Shown: positions 16,401 to 24,658 of the stretch, in pieces | Layout: the number at the start of each line of letters is the position of its first letter | Position numbering within the stretch: the stretch's first letter is position 1 | Source of the DNA: a virus | DNA length: 42,331 nucleotides | IMG/VR virus record: IMGVR_UViG_3300035117_000061 | Location: 1 to 42,331 of that record | Strand: one strand, 5' to 3' | The notes under the pieces: generated by a model | What the model was told of the DNA's origin: nothing | Seen by the model: the letters and a program-made list of their open reading frames with translations, nothing else | The model's database searches: none | Program-made: the position numbers and the translations under genes

Positions 16401-16486
16401 TGAAGCAGATGAACCGGAAGGTGCAGCGCGGGCAAGGTAGCTTGGTAGCCAGCAATGCGCTTCGCACCACCAAAAGGTCTGTCTAA
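13409..16486 (+). CDS. Tail tape measure protein
   Basis: This is the longest gene in the window (1025 residues). It sets tail length, which at the usual 0.15 nm per residue would be about 150 nm. The GTG start at 13409 overlaps the chaperone extension by 11 bases. Residues about 30-130 and 380-760 are long helices with few aromatics. Hydrophobic segments near 162-198 and 830-890 fit the membrane-active parts. The C-terminus is low complexity (glycine/serine, then prolines) followed by HFHIRGLVSPDSLTKLMKQM, a common tape-measure ending. Confidence 0.85.
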   Translation: MAINAGDAVLTFLGDATQLDLAFDQVAASAKTKLDPAAASAKGVGTELDNSGKKGQEAGQKISQAWLNVARATQENQAAQKAVSEAMTLVNKVGTENTTAMSALALAQQRAAASAIALAEATKAATESGVREVSGMRERRESMAAIGELSGVTIPRGLRAWIAEMPILGAAMEAAFSVLAPLLMIQVLAEGVSKIIEWHEAAEKLAEDWQKSNTEFRITSNNIKEQIDEQKQKFIEVTQGPIAAYEFALKHIKGTFDQTVGQISGELDKQGQKFVDRGSWFKQLFFGQDEALAKRAGMDMLEFSKRIQEEMKKAQDLNPGKPLAGMDKGLEEFKTKIGELDKQIVDEHNKINGDDHSFALRGLDSASLERYRTVLQTVQGLLQQFRDKEEQTRKTDDATIKSDELANKTELSIAKFNVEEKFALAALAVRSEIDRVTFAHGKESLNLYLDQLRSAENERYNIEVGGMNKRLAELNKDPARNAQAIITTEGEIRTAEQQHQLALLKIREDGYNKQAEQTIAAMRRIVASTKEGSQERINAETAILTFLKATFGEESNQFLEQQVRVTAAVQAQTELRKNLAREEAHFVQQTAEQKANSELAYYSFLRSTAQISAVQLLKIQQQAAETLYQAKRAALVAELNQLGPQEVAAIQKVNHQLALLDQQYNEQRLLIWAQTNNIIEMQYQALGIKSTMMYMNELKTAKEAYAEIARSGTASYGQLLQAQIKVLQAQIALNAAEGKNVAKDQAALDKLIATYHKWAIAIGQINQLGKLQENVLKGLGVDAELMGGTVQNVALGATAALASMFQAWSQGGVTVAQACEQITAAILQSVAKYAFAKAIEQMALGWAALSPMSPDFGHAGEHFTSAGLWFAAGAAASVVGGAISGLSSGGNGSAGGGSSASGSSHSATNAGSNPPPPPVQSINVQSFATGALVSGRTLAMIGDTVNGGDAREIAAPLDDPQAMKAIGDAIAPHLDGGGQNIHFHIRGLVSPDSLTKLMKQMNRKVQRGQGSLVASNALRTTKRSV

Positions 16487-17386
16487 ATGATAACTCCCAC
16501 ACTTGCTTACCTTGAGAGAGTTTTGGCAAACTCCTCCTTTGACAGTGCCACCTGGACTAAGACGAACGCAACGGTGACTCCAAACACCACTGCTGCTCCA
16601 GATGGCACTGTTACTGCGGATACTCTTAATGATGCTGATGCTGTGAACAGCGGAACCATAGCAGAGTCCTTCGCTATCCCAGCCGATCTTCTTACAAGGT
16701 TGTGCAGCATCTATTTCAAGGCAGGGACTGCTGCTGTTTGTTCCATCCGGGTCGTCATGACCGGAGGAGTTGGCGCCAACATCGGCATAGCCTTCAATCC
16801 CACCACAGGGTTGTTCACGCGCTGCGATTCGATTGCTGGCGCTCCTACGCAGGTTGGCGTAGCAACTCTTCCTAATGGTTGGTTCCGGGTGACATTCCCT
16901 TATACCAACAACAACAATACCAACGTTGCCATTGAGGTTCGTCCGGCATATGCTGCGGCTCTTGCTGGGTCTGGTCTTGGGGTGACGACTGTGTTGGATG
17001 CTACCCGGACAGGAACTGTGATTGCATGGTTGGCATCTTCAAAGGACTCTTTCACAGCAACCTATCCTCCCATGGGTAAGAATCTGGCCCCAGAGTTGGA
17101 TGCCACCAGAGAGGATTCTATCACAAGCTCTGGCATTAAGCAATCCATTACAGAGAGGGTCGATACGTTCCAAGACTTCAACTTTGGATATGTCCCTCAA
17201 TCCGACATTGCTTTCTGGTCAACAATGATGGGCAACCTGCTTGCTGGAGGAGTGCTGACGTACTTACCTGATTCAACAGACCTAAGTACCAGCACAGACT
17301 ACACAACAGATGATTTGGTCTGGCAGCCAAAGCGAGTCGCATTTGGCCATGCAGGCTTCAAAATACGTTTGAGACAGGTGGTGTAG
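16487..17386 (+). CDS. Distal tail protein with N-terminal carbohydrate-binding-like module
   Basis: This protein has 299 residues and starts directly after the tape-measure stop. Residues 13-195 resemble phage jelly-roll carbohydrate-binding modules: NSSFDSATWTKTNATVTPN, then APDGTVTADTLND, SIYFKAG and NGWFRVTFPY. The last 85 residues (residues 215-299) are a different domain with FGYVPQSDIAFWSTMMGNLL, LTYLPDSTD and FKIRLRQVV, as seen in minor tail proteins that follow the tape measure. The likely role is the first distal tail ring with surface-sugar contact. Confidence 0.6.
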   Translation: MITPTLAYLERVLANSSFDSATWTKTNATVTPNTTAAPDGTVTADTLNDADAVNSGTIAESFAIPADLLTRLCSIYFKAGTAAVCSIRVVMTGGVGANIGIAFNPTTGLFTRCDSIAGAPTQVGVATLPNGWFRVTFPYTNNNNTNVAIEVRPAYAAALAGSGLGVTTVLDATRTGTVIAWLASSKDSFTATYPPMGKNLAPELDATREDSITSSGIKQSITERVDTFQDFNFGYVPQSDIAFWSTMMGNLLAGGVLTYLPDSTDLSTSTDYTTDDLVWQPKRVAFGHAGFKIRLRQVV

Positions 17387-17387
17387 T

Positions 17388-19202
17388 ATGATTGCAGCGA
17401 CAGCTAACTTCCTTGCTGCGCTCTCGACCTTCCGCAGCGGCAAGATTCTGTACTTGATTACCATTGCTGGCTACAGCAAGGTGTTTACGAATTACGTCAG
17501 CGGAGTGGCCGGCCAGGTTCCTTGGATTGTGTCGATGGATGATAGCTCTACCTCCATCAATGATATGGACGGAGGAGCTGACCAGATAGCATTTGCCTTC
17601 ACAGTTCAAGATCGCAACGGAGCTATCACCGCTGACTTCCCTGGTTTCACATTTGAGGGTAAGCAGATCACTCTTCAGATGGGCCTTCCGGGATTAGCAC
17701 AGGCAGACTTTGTGACATTGTTCACCGGGTTTGTGGACACTGTTGCCAGCGTAAACAGCAATACAGAATATTACTTCACCTGCAACGACATCTCCTCCAT
17801 TTTGGCTGCTGTTGTTTACTTGCTTGGGGACTCCGGGTTGCCAATCAGCAGCACCAACATCAAGACCCTTCTTGCGCACCCGCTCGACCTCCTCATCAGC
17901 GTTTTGGGGCAAGCAGGGTTGAATTTGATTCCTGACTTTGATGGCAATGTTGGAGGGCAATGGTCTATGGCGTCTGCCGGCGCAATGACCTATTCAGCAA
18001 CAGGAGGTCAAAGAAGCGGAGGGAGTTGGATTTATGTTGGTACAGGAGCAGCATCTGGAACCCTGTTCCCCAAGTCTGCTACCTTCACTGTTGTGCATGG
18101 TCAGACGTACACTTTGGCTGCATATATTGATGCAACTCACGTGACTGCTGGTGGGCCGGCATTTGTAGGAATTTATGACCCAACTGTGGTGACCAACTAC
18201 ATCTCTGCGAATCAAGTCAATGGCCAAGCAGGGTTTGTTTCCATTAACTGGACTGTGCCAGCAGGAGTCACTCAGGTCAAGGTCATCTTTGACACAAACA
18301 ATGCGACTGTGACAAATGCAACCAACCTAGTGTTCTCTGATCCTATATTGGCTCTGAGCGCAATTGGGAACAATCTGCTGATTGATGTGAACAAGATTCG
18401 CGCCTACAGAGACGGAATCTTCAGCGGCATGCAGTTTCAGTTCCATCTATCACAGTCTGTGGCTGCTGCTGACTTTGTCAAACAACAGATTTTGAAACCT
18501 CTGGGAGGGTATCTTTGGGCCAACAGTCTTGGAGCCATCACAGTCAATTTCTTCTCTCCGCTCTCTGCTCCAACTTCTGTGGCCACTTTGGGGCCCAACT
18601 ACTGGGTGAGCATCCCTGAAGCAGAACAACTCGACATCATCAATCAAGTCCAATTCCAATTCGACAAGGACGATGCAACCTCTGATGCATCAGGAAACTA
18701 TCTGGCAACAGACACAGAGATTTATGGCCCCAGCCAGAACAAGTATGGAACGCAGTTTGGAGAACAGGTAGTCCAAGCAGATGGGATTCGCTCTGGGTTC
18801 CAAGGATTCTTTACTGCTCGCATGGTCAGCAGGATGATCTTTGGGCGCTATGGCCTCAAGAACCTCAAGTTTGATCAATCTGCTCCTGACTCGATTTGGC
18901 AGACATGCTTGTTGGAACCAGGCGACATAGTTGCTGTTACTCATCCGCAAATTCCAGATCGTGTGGCTGGGGTCGTTGGCGTAACCAACAAGCTGTTTGA
19001 GATCATGAATCGCTCCTTCCTCTTCTCGACTGGAAGAATGAATCTGACGATGATTGATGCGAGCTACTTGAGCGTGTTTGGCCTGTTCAAGATATCACCC
19101 AATGGTCAAGCAGACTACCTCGCAGGCAGCAACGTCTTTATGTACCTGTGCGATGATACGGACAAGTACACAAACGGAGATGCAGGACACGTACTGGGAT
19201 AA
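17388..19202 (+). CDS. Tail hub (gp27-like) protein with inserted binding module
   Basis: This 604-residue protein is the second gene after the tape measure, the usual place of the hub. Residues 1-180 and 325-575 appear to be the split hub domain (for example DVNKIRAYRDGIFSGM, LEPGDIVAVTHP and FLFSTGRMNLTMID). Between them residues 182-322 read as a jelly-roll module (IPDFDGNVGGQW ... LVFSDPIL), similar in pattern to those in the two neighbouring tail proteins. The hub assignment is by position and pattern; the insertion is visible in the sequence. Confidence 0.6.
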   Translation: MIAATANFLAALSTFRSGKILYLITIAGYSKVFTNYVSGVAGQVPWIVSMDDSSTSINDMDGGADQIAFAFTVQDRNGAITADFPGFTFEGKQITLQMGLPGLAQADFVTLFTGFVDTVASVNSNTEYYFTCNDISSILAAVVYLLGDSGLPISSTNIKTLLAHPLDLLISVLGQAGLNLIPDFDGNVGGQWSMASAGAMTYSATGGQRSGGSWIYVGTGAASGTLFPKSATFTVVHGQTYTLAAYIDATHVTAGGPAFVGIYDPTVVTNYISANQVNGQAGFVSINWTVPAGVTQVKVIFDTNNATVTNATNLVFSDPILALSAIGNNLLIDVNKIRAYRDGIFSGMQFQFHLSQSVAAADFVKQQILKPLGGYLWANSLGAITVNFFSPLSAPTSVATLGPNYWVSIPEAEQLDIINQVQFQFDKDDATSDASGNYLATDTEIYGPSQNKYGTQFGEQVVQADGIRSGFQGFFTARMVSRMIFGRYGLKNLKFDQSAPDSIWQTCLLEPGDIVAVTHPQIPDRVAGVVGVTNKLFEIMNRSFLFSTGRMNLTMIDASYLSVFGLFKISPNGQADYLAGSNVFMYLCDDTDKYTNGDAGHVLG

Positions 19203-19207
19203 TAACC

Positions 19208-21988
19208 ATGACAATCAAATTGAATTCTGTTCCTGGCTTCAGCGACCTCAGCAACAATCCTCTTGCTGCCAACAAACCATCCATCGGAGCACATCTCAGT
19301 GCAATCAACCTAAATGCTGCCTTCGGAATTGTTCGTCTGGAAGTGTTTGCTGGCATCTATCAGGACGGCGACAAGGTTCCACTTCCTACCTCGACTGTGG
19401 ATGGGTACACCTATACTCGCAATGAGTTGATGTATTTGTGGGTGCCGCAGAATACCGCTAATCCAGCCACAGGCTGGGCATCGTATCGTGAGCCGTGGAC
19501 GATGTGGTACGGGATTTGGAATGTAAACCAAGTCACTGGAGATGTCAGCAGCGAGATTGGCTACAGAGGCAACAATGATCATAAAGATCGTCAAGCTACT
19601 ACTAATGATGGCGTGGTTCAAGTCTTTACCATTGCGCAGCGGCAAAAGACTGGACTGATCATGTCCTCCTCGCCTGCATTCAATCGGCATCTGGATGCAG
19701 ACTTCACAGTCAACAAGGCACTCAATACAAGCTTGATGACTGATCTGAATGGCAATGCCAAGTTTGCAATCGTCAACACAGAGATCATTTATTGTGGCGA
19801 GTTTTTCAATGGCCAGACCGTCCCTCTAGCCAACATAGTTTCACCTATTGATGGGCACGCCTACGCTTATGCTGATTGTATCTTCCAGACCTCTTGGCGC
19901 TGGACAGCAGACACAGATGGAAGCGGCAACCCCATCAAACCAGCAATCAACAAAGGTCAACTCCAAGATTGGTCAGCATCCGTCACAACCTCTGGAGCAG
20001 TCAAGATCGCAAACACAGCCGTCAATTACGAGCTCAGCGGCACTCATTCCTACACCACAGGCAAGGTCGTGGTGTTTGCCTTTTGTAACAGGGCACTCGG
20101 CACCACCTTCCCTTCCTCAGTCAACCTCTTCTCAGAAGTCCTAGACAGCGTGCTTGCTCCCGGTCAAACACTCCGGGCCAGCACCCTCAAACAGATCAAC
20201 CGGAACATCAACCAGGCTATCTGCACTCCTGAGTTCTTTGCGGCCGCAAACTATGCCAATGGGGCAACCATTCCTCTTCCCACCAGCCCTTTGGATGGGT
20301 ACACTTATGCTAGGTCTGAGCTGGTGTATATTTGGGATTGGGCCAATACAGGGCCCAGCGCAGTTGGCTCTGGCCGTCTCTCCCTTGTCCATGGGAACAT
20401 AAGCAACACAGGGGTTGTGACCATAAATGATTATCGTTTGAACTCAGGAGCATCGTCGGTGGCCTTGGTTCATGAAGGGTCGATGCGAGTTGTTGTTGTC
20501 GGAATCCGCAGCGCCACTCTCGCTGATCCTCCTATCTCCAACCCTGGAGTACCTGGCTTTGGGACTGATGATGTTGCGGACTTCTATGGCCCAAATGACA
20601 CTCAGGTGCAATATCTGGACAAGGGGACAGGCCAGATCACCCTCAGCACCATTCTCAATTCGCAAGGGTCTATCGCTCCTAACCAGACCATTACCATGAC
20701 CTTCACCATGCCAACCCCAGGGACATTGCTGATTGTGACCTGGCTGTCTCAAAGCATCCTGCGCATTGATGGATCAACATTGACTCTTCTTGCATCAAGC
20801 GCGCCAACTGCTGCAAATATGATAGCAAATGGCGATGGTGAAAGCGGAACATTGGGAGTTGCCGAACCCAGTTGGACAAACCTTGGAGGTAATGCTCTCA
20901 TCACAGCCAATGACTTTGTGCATGGTGGAGCAAAGTCGATGAAGGTAAATAATGCTGTTGCAAATGATTCTTTTAGTTATCAGGACTTCAGCGTCACTGA
21001 TGCCCAAGTGTATGTTGTCCAAGGCTGGATAAAAACATCAGGACTTGGCAACAATGCGGGTCGTTATGCTCTTCTGAATGTGGTTACTATTTCGGGGGTA
21101 ACCTCTTACAATATCATCAGCAAGACCACCATTGGAGCTGATCCTATATCAACAACCCCTTCTTGTGGGCTGCCTGCGGACGGAACTGATCGAGCATTCA
21201 CTTTTGTTCAATGTGTGTTCCGGGTTAATGGTTCAGGAACCATGCGGGTATATTGTCAATTAGGATTTGGCGGCAATGTACCTGGCACAGCATGGTTTGA
21301 TGATGTGCTACTAGCCCCTGCTGCTTGCAAGGCATATACTGTGTCAAACTCTACAAGCTACTATCTCTATCCTTACATCGAGGTTTCATCTGGTCTGCTG
21401 AAATTTGCCAATGGCACTCCTCCTCCGACATCACCCAGTGACACCTTCTCACAGCAAGCAGTATTTGACGGGCGCATTGGAGTCCCACCAAAGAAGGTCA
21501 TAACCCCTGCTGCTGGAAGCTCCGGCTCAGACACTGGTGGAGGAGATGGAACCTGCCCAGAGTTCAACGAACCAGTTACCATTCGCAGATACTCTGATGA
21601 TGGTGACTTGCTGTTCCAAGGAGTTGTGCCGGCCAAGGAAGTTACCACAGGCTATGAATCGGACGATGGCTTGATCAAACGTGGCTGCTTCATCCTGGGC
21701 TGGAGCTTCTCCAAGCTCAAATACGTCTGGCGTGCTGTGCATCGTACTCGTCAAGTCCATTGTGCTGGTTGGGTGATGGTGAAGGGTTATCGTTTGACTC
21801 CTTGTGAAGCAGTTTGGTGGGAGGATGGATGGTTCCCTGCTTGGAAAACTCCTGGTGCTGTTCATGATGACCTCATAAGCATTAAGATGGATATTGAAGT
21901 CGAGGCAGACTGGGATGATGAGCACAATTACTGCCTTGGTGAGAATCACGACATGATTATCCACAACACATTCATCCTGCCTTGCTGA
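19208..21988 (+). CDS. Receptor-binding/tail-tip protein with three repeats, binding module and Hint-like C-terminus
   Basis: This protein has 926 residues. Three related segments lie at residues 47-85, 194-233 and 342-380, each with (V/I)PL....DG(Y/H).Y.....L or a variant, followed by an aromatic strand. Residues 537-705 form a jelly-roll module (NGDGESGTLG ... PGTAWFDDVLLAP). A glycine/serine/proline linker follows. Residues 783-926 resemble a Hint domain: it opens with Cys783, has YRLTPCEAVWWEDGWFPAW and ends NYCLGENHDMIIHN then TFILPC, that is His919-Asn920 followed by Thr921. It may be autoprocessed. The host-contact role is inferred from position and modules. Confidence 0.65.
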   Translation: MTIKLNSVPGFSDLSNNPLAANKPSIGAHLSAINLNAAFGIVRLEVFAGIYQDGDKVPLPTSTVDGYTYTRNELMYLWVPQNTANPATGWASYREPWTMWYGIWNVNQVTGDVSSEIGYRGNNDHKDRQATTNDGVVQVFTIAQRQKTGLIMSSSPAFNRHLDADFTVNKALNTSLMTDLNGNAKFAIVNTEIIYCGEFFNGQTVPLANIVSPIDGHAYAYADCIFQTSWRWTADTDGSGNPIKPAINKGQLQDWSASVTTSGAVKIANTAVNYELSGTHSYTTGKVVVFAFCNRALGTTFPSSVNLFSEVLDSVLAPGQTLRASTLKQINRNINQAICTPEFFAAANYANGATIPLPTSPLDGYTYARSELVYIWDWANTGPSAVGSGRLSLVHGNISNTGVVTINDYRLNSGASSVALVHEGSMRVVVVGIRSATLADPPISNPGVPGFGTDDVADFYGPNDTQVQYLDKGTGQITLSTILNSQGSIAPNQTITMTFTMPTPGTLLIVTWLSQSILRIDGSTLTLLASSAPTAANMIANGDGESGTLGVAEPSWTNLGGNALITANDFVHGGAKSMKVNNAVANDSFSYQDFSVTDAQVYVVQGWIKTSGLGNNAGRYALLNVVTISGVTSYNIISKTTIGADPISTTPSCGLPADGTDRAFTFVQCVFRVNGSGTMRVYCQLGFGGNVPGTAWFDDVLLAPAACKAYTVSNSTSYYLYPYIEVSSGLLKFANGTPPPTSPSDTFSQQAVFDGRIGVPPKKVITPAAGSSGSDTGGGDGTCPEFNEPVTIRRYSDDGDLLFQGVVPAKEVTTGYESDDGLIKRGCFILGWSFSKLKYVWRAVHRTRQVHCAGWVMVKGYRLTPCEAVWWEDGWFPAWKTPGAVHDDLISIKMDIEVEADWDDEHNYCLGENHDMIIHNTFILPC

Positions 21989-22000
21989 AGGGAGTTGCTG

Positions 22001-22345
22001 ATGTACATTTGGGCAATGTCAAAGTCTTATATAGCCCAGAGCGGAGAGGAGCTGCCTGTTGTGTACAGCTATGGCAGGAATCATTCCGCAATGGGCTATA
22101 AACCAAACGGCTGGGGTCTGGTCTGGTTGTCGCTTGACGCTCACCAGTTAGAGTTTCTACGATCTGGAACTGATCCCAGGGTCGAGGTCGTTGGCAAGGA
22201 GTGGGATGCTCCAACAGACCTGCTGCTTAGCACTTATGCTGATGAGCTGGGCAGCTTTGATTACCAATTCCTTCATCAGGTCTTGAGCAAGTTGGGAGAG
22301 ACAGAGCCCAGGTTCCTGATGGAGCGCAGCCCAAATATGCCTTAA
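22001..22345 (+). CDS. Small unknown protein between tail tip and lysozyme
   Basis: This 114-residue protein has its ATG at 22001 behind AAGGGAG. It is soluble and contains LPVVYSYGRNHSAMGYKPNGW and then a helical C-terminal half ending in ERSPNMP. No signal peptide or membrane segment. It may be a tail-fibre chaperone or a lysis accessory, judging only from its place. I do not recognise the family. Confidence 0.6.
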   Translation: MYIWAMSKSYIAQSGEELPVVYSYGRNHSAMGYKPNGWGLVWLSLDAHQLEFLRSGTDPRVEVVGKEWDAPTDLLLSTYADELGSFDYQFLHQVLSKLGETEPRFLMERSPNMP

Positions 22346-22360
22346 CAGGAGGACGTTCCA

Positions 22361-22807
22361 ATGCCGCTCAATCCACCAATGAAACATTCACAACAAGGCC
22401 TGGACTTGACCAAGAGGTTTGAACAGTGCAGGCAGCAAGCCTTCATCCCGATGAAGGGTGATGTGCCAACCATCGGCTGGGGCCATACGCTGGGAGTCCA
22501 CCTTGGCATGTACTGGATTCAGGAGCAATGCGACCAAGCTCTGATTGACGACTACTCCATTTGCGAGCAGCACGTCAATGCTCACGTCAACGTATCAATT
22601 ACCCAGGGTGAGTTTGACGCTCTGTGCGACTTTGAGTACAACCTGGGATGCAATGCGCTGGGTGGCTCGACCCTCCTCCGGTTGCTCAATGAAGGGAATG
22701 TTGACGGAGCAATCGCAGAATTTCAGAAGTGGGATCATGCAGGAGGGCACGTTGTGGCAGGACTTCTCCGCAGACGTTTGGCTGAGGTAGAAGAGTTCAA
22801 ATCCTAA
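22361..22807 (+). CDS. Endolysin, GH24 lysozyme-like
   Basis: This 148-residue protein should cleave the beta-1,4 bond of peptidoglycan. The active-site segment is visible: RFEQCRQQAF with catalytic Glu21, then GDVPTIGWGHTLG (residues 33-45). The Asp normally located before the glycine is Pro30/Met31 here; Asp34 could substitute, as in other phage lysozymes with a DVPTIGWGHT segment. The rest matches helices of the family (FDALCDFEYNLG, LLRRRLAEVEEF). There is no signal peptide, so it depends on a holin. Confidence 0.85.
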   Translation: MPLNPPMKHSQQGLDLTKRFEQCRQQAFIPMKGDVPTIGWGHTLGVHLGMYWIQEQCDQALIDDYSICEQHVNAHVNVSITQGEFDALCDFEYNLGCNALGGSTLLRLLNEGNVDGAIAEFQKWDHAGGHVVAGLLRRRLAEVEEFKS

Positions 22808-22822
22808 ACCGGAAGGTGCGAT

Positions 22823-23539
22823 GTGATCAATGTATTGAGTTTTCTCGTCACAAGTAAGTACGGCAAATATGCCCTGGAGCTGATTGTGGTCTTGGGCTTG
22901 ATCTTTGGAGCTTACAAGTGGGCTGAGCATCGAGGTCGAACCGCTCAGAAGGATGCTGATGACCAGCACCAATCTCAGGAGATTGAGAACTCACGCAAAG
23001 AGGCCAAAGATGCGCAGAACAAACTCATCCAGCAAGCCAATGACAAGGCTGCGGCAGCAGAGACAGACGCCCAGAACGCACGCAATCAGTTCACAACTCT
23101 CGCAACCCTGCTCCAAGGTCTATCTACCAAGGAGAAGGCTGGGCACGACCAAGTGGGCAAAGTAGCAGACTCAGAGTTGCACGGCGATGTCGTCAGCAAG
23201 CTGGGACTTCGCAAACCTGGGGATGCGACTGCTTGTTATGTGCCAAGTGAGGAGCGGGCAATTGATGAGGCTGTGACGCAATACCCCATTTGCCGTGACG
23301 AGAGGACTGCACTGACTGGTCAGGTGCAAACCAAGCAGCGAGAGGTCAATGATGATAACAAGGTCATTGAGGCTAAAAATGCCGCCATTATCGCCAGCAA
23401 CAACTACATCGCACTTTTGGAACACGACTACAAGACAATCTGGGAGCAGCATCCGCCAAGGTATCGGGCAGGCAGCTGCCTGTTCCTTTGGAGCTGCGGC
23501 AGGAGGAAGGTTGAATTGAAGCTGCCAGAGAGGAAGTGA
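22823..23539 (+). CDS. Rz-like inner-membrane spanin candidate
   Basis: This 238-residue protein has a GTG start after GGAAGG. Residues 15-34 form one membrane helix (YALELIVVLGLIFGAYKW), followed by a long coiled coil (residues 38-100) rich in Q, A, K and E, and a second helical region after residue 165. This is the architecture of i-spanins, which link inner and outer membranes at lysis. Four cysteines lie in the C-terminal half. I found no embedded or adjacent Rz1-type lipoprotein with a lipobox here, so the partner is missing or unusual. Confidence 0.6.
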   Translation: MINVLSFLVTSKYGKYALELIVVLGLIFGAYKWAEHRGRTAQKDADDQHQSQEIENSRKEAKDAQNKLIQQANDKAAAAETDAQNARNQFTTLATLLQGLSTKEKAGHDQVGKVADSELHGDVVSKLGLRKPGDATACYVPSEERAIDEAVTQYPICRDERTALTGQVQTKQREVNDDNKVIEAKNAAIIASNNYIALLEHDYKTIWEQHPPRYRAGSCLFLWSCGRRKVELKLPERK

Positions 23540-23540
23540 A

Positions 23541-23840
23541 ATGTTCAAGAAGATCATCAGCATCATCAAACGCGCAGTCCTCTGGGTCAAGTCGATTGCC
23601 TCAGAGTCGGATGGAACAGGATCAGCGAGTCGAGTTGCCAAGCTCATCATCGTCATCAGCAGCATGGTGGCGCTGCTGGCAGTCGTGTGGTTCAAACACG
23701 ATCTTCCGAGTGCTGATCAACTCTCAGCCCTTGCCAAGGTCATTGCTGCTGGCTCTGTTGCCTACACCGCCAATCAGTTGAAGGACTGGCTGGCCGGCAG
23801 GTCGAGTCCTCCCGGAGCGGAGGAAACTGAGCAGAAATGA
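23541..23840 (+). CDS. Small holin-like membrane protein
   Basis: This 99-residue protein starts one base after the previous stop. It has an amphipathic basic N-terminus, a conserved-looking SDGTGSASRVAKLIIV segment, one hydrophobic helix (residues 34-50) and a second, weaker one (LAKVIAAGSVAYTANQL). A charged tail follows. The size, two-segment layout and place in the lysis cassette fit a holin. It is the last gene of the rightward arm, immediately before the terminator. Confidence 0.6.
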   Translation: MFKKIISIIKRAVLWVKSIASESDGTGSASRVAKLIIVISSMVALLAVVWFKHDLPSADQLSALAKVIAAGSVAYTANQLKDWLAGRSSPPGAEETEQK

Positions 23841-23841
23841 G

Positions 23842-23896
23842 AAAAGCCCAGCCGTCAGCCCTTCCCTTCCGGGAGAGCTTGACGGCTGGGCTTTTT
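23842..23896. terminator. Strong bidirectional terminator between the two arms
   Basis: AAAAGCCCAGCCGTCA (23842-23857) pairs perfectly with TGACGGCTGGGCTTTT (23880-23895), a 16-bp stem with T-run on the right and A-run on the left. It can stop transcription arriving from either side. It separates the rightward late arm from the leftward arm. Confidence 0.9.
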
Positions 23897-24004
23897 GTGT
23901 TTGCAACGCCTTTACAGGCCTTTAGGGGCTGTTACTTGCTCCGGGACAACCAACCCTACTGTGAAAGCGGATGGGTTGCGCTCCGCACGACCTCGCCACA
24001 AATA

Positions 24005-24022
24005 CCACAAAGGATTTTGTGG
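24005..24022 (-). terminator. Possible terminator of the leftward arm
   Basis: CCACAAA (24005-24011) pairs with TTTGTGG (24016-24022) with a 4-base loop, shortly after the last leftward stop. The U-run is poor. The stronger hairpin at 23842-23896 probably does most of the work. Confidence 0.35.
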
Positions 24023-24041
24023 GGTTTCCGGGATGGGAGGT

Positions 24042-24458
24042 TTAGGGAGTCCTCATCCGTATCCAGTTGAAGAGGTTCGTCCAGACCGTCTCAGACTCCA
24101 GAGAGAAGGCCTGAGCGGGGCAGCTGTCGAAGTCCTCTGCTGCCTTCTGCGCATCTCTTCCGTGGAGAGCAAAGACTGTCTTCAATCGCGGCACATGGAC
24201 AATGACAAATGCCGCTCCTCCTCTGCTGGTGTAGTCGAGCAGCCAAGGAACCTGCTTAGGTTGGAATTTGATCTTGTGAGGAATCTCTGATGGTGCTGTT
24301 TCCTTCATCTCAATCCACCCGGAGCGTCCCAATGGCCCAAGGACATAATGGTTGTCGGACATTCCTGGGCAGGAAGAGTGAGTCTCAACCCGGTAGATTT
24401 TCATCTCCCTCTTCTCCATCTGCTCTCTGAACTTCTTGTTGAATGCGGACTCGCTCAT
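24042..24458 (-). CDS. PD-(D/E)XK (VRR-like) nuclease
   Basis: This 138-residue protein starts at the ATG at 24458, preceded by AGAGGATGAAACC; the longer frame from 24518 lacks such a site. It reads SAFNKKFREQMEK, then SGWIEMKETA (the E-x-K core) and KFQPKQVPWL (the Q-x-x-x-L helix seen after the core in this fold). FVIVHVPR is the next strand. The family includes Holliday-junction resolvases and repair nucleases. Its likely role is resolution of branched replication products before packaging. The stop is the last of the leftward arm. Confidence 0.65.
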   Translation of the reverse strand: MSESAFNKKFREQMEKREMKIYRVETHSSCPGMSDNHYVLGPLGRSGWIEMKETAPSEIPHKIKFQPKQVPWLLDYTSRGGAAFVIVHVPRLKTVFALHGRDAQKAAEDFDSCPAQAFSLESETVWTNLFNWIRMRTP

Positions 24459-24658
24459 GGTTTCATCCTCTTCTTTGGCAGCAGAGGTTTTATGGCTTTG
24501 TCCCTCTGCTTGCGCCAATCCTTGCCTCCGGGATTTGCGTTGGTTGCTGGATTGTCATTGGGGTCTTTTGAATCCCTTTCAAATGGGTATTCTCCGTTCC
24601 AACCTTCTCCTGATGCCATGAATCCAAGAAGGTATGCCTGTCTCAATTTCTCCTTCAT
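24455..24658 (-). CDS. Small unknown charged protein
   Basis: This 67-residue protein has its ATG at 24658 behind GGAGGAGGA, overlapping the helicase C-terminus by 80 bases and the nuclease start by four (ATGA). It begins MKEKLRQAYLLGFMASGEG and is rich in charged residues, ending with a lysine/proline tail. No known domain seen. The tight overlaps suggest coordinated translation with the nuclease. Confidence 0.6.
   Translation of the reverse strand: MKEKLRQAYLLGFMASGEGWNGEYPFERDSKDPNDNPATNANPGGKDWRKQRDKAIKPLLPKKRMKP

Noticed and set aside
22823-23539. Embedded Rz1-type lipoprotein in another frame of the spanin gene
   Set aside because: The +1 frame (22905-23165) has no signal peptide or lipobox.
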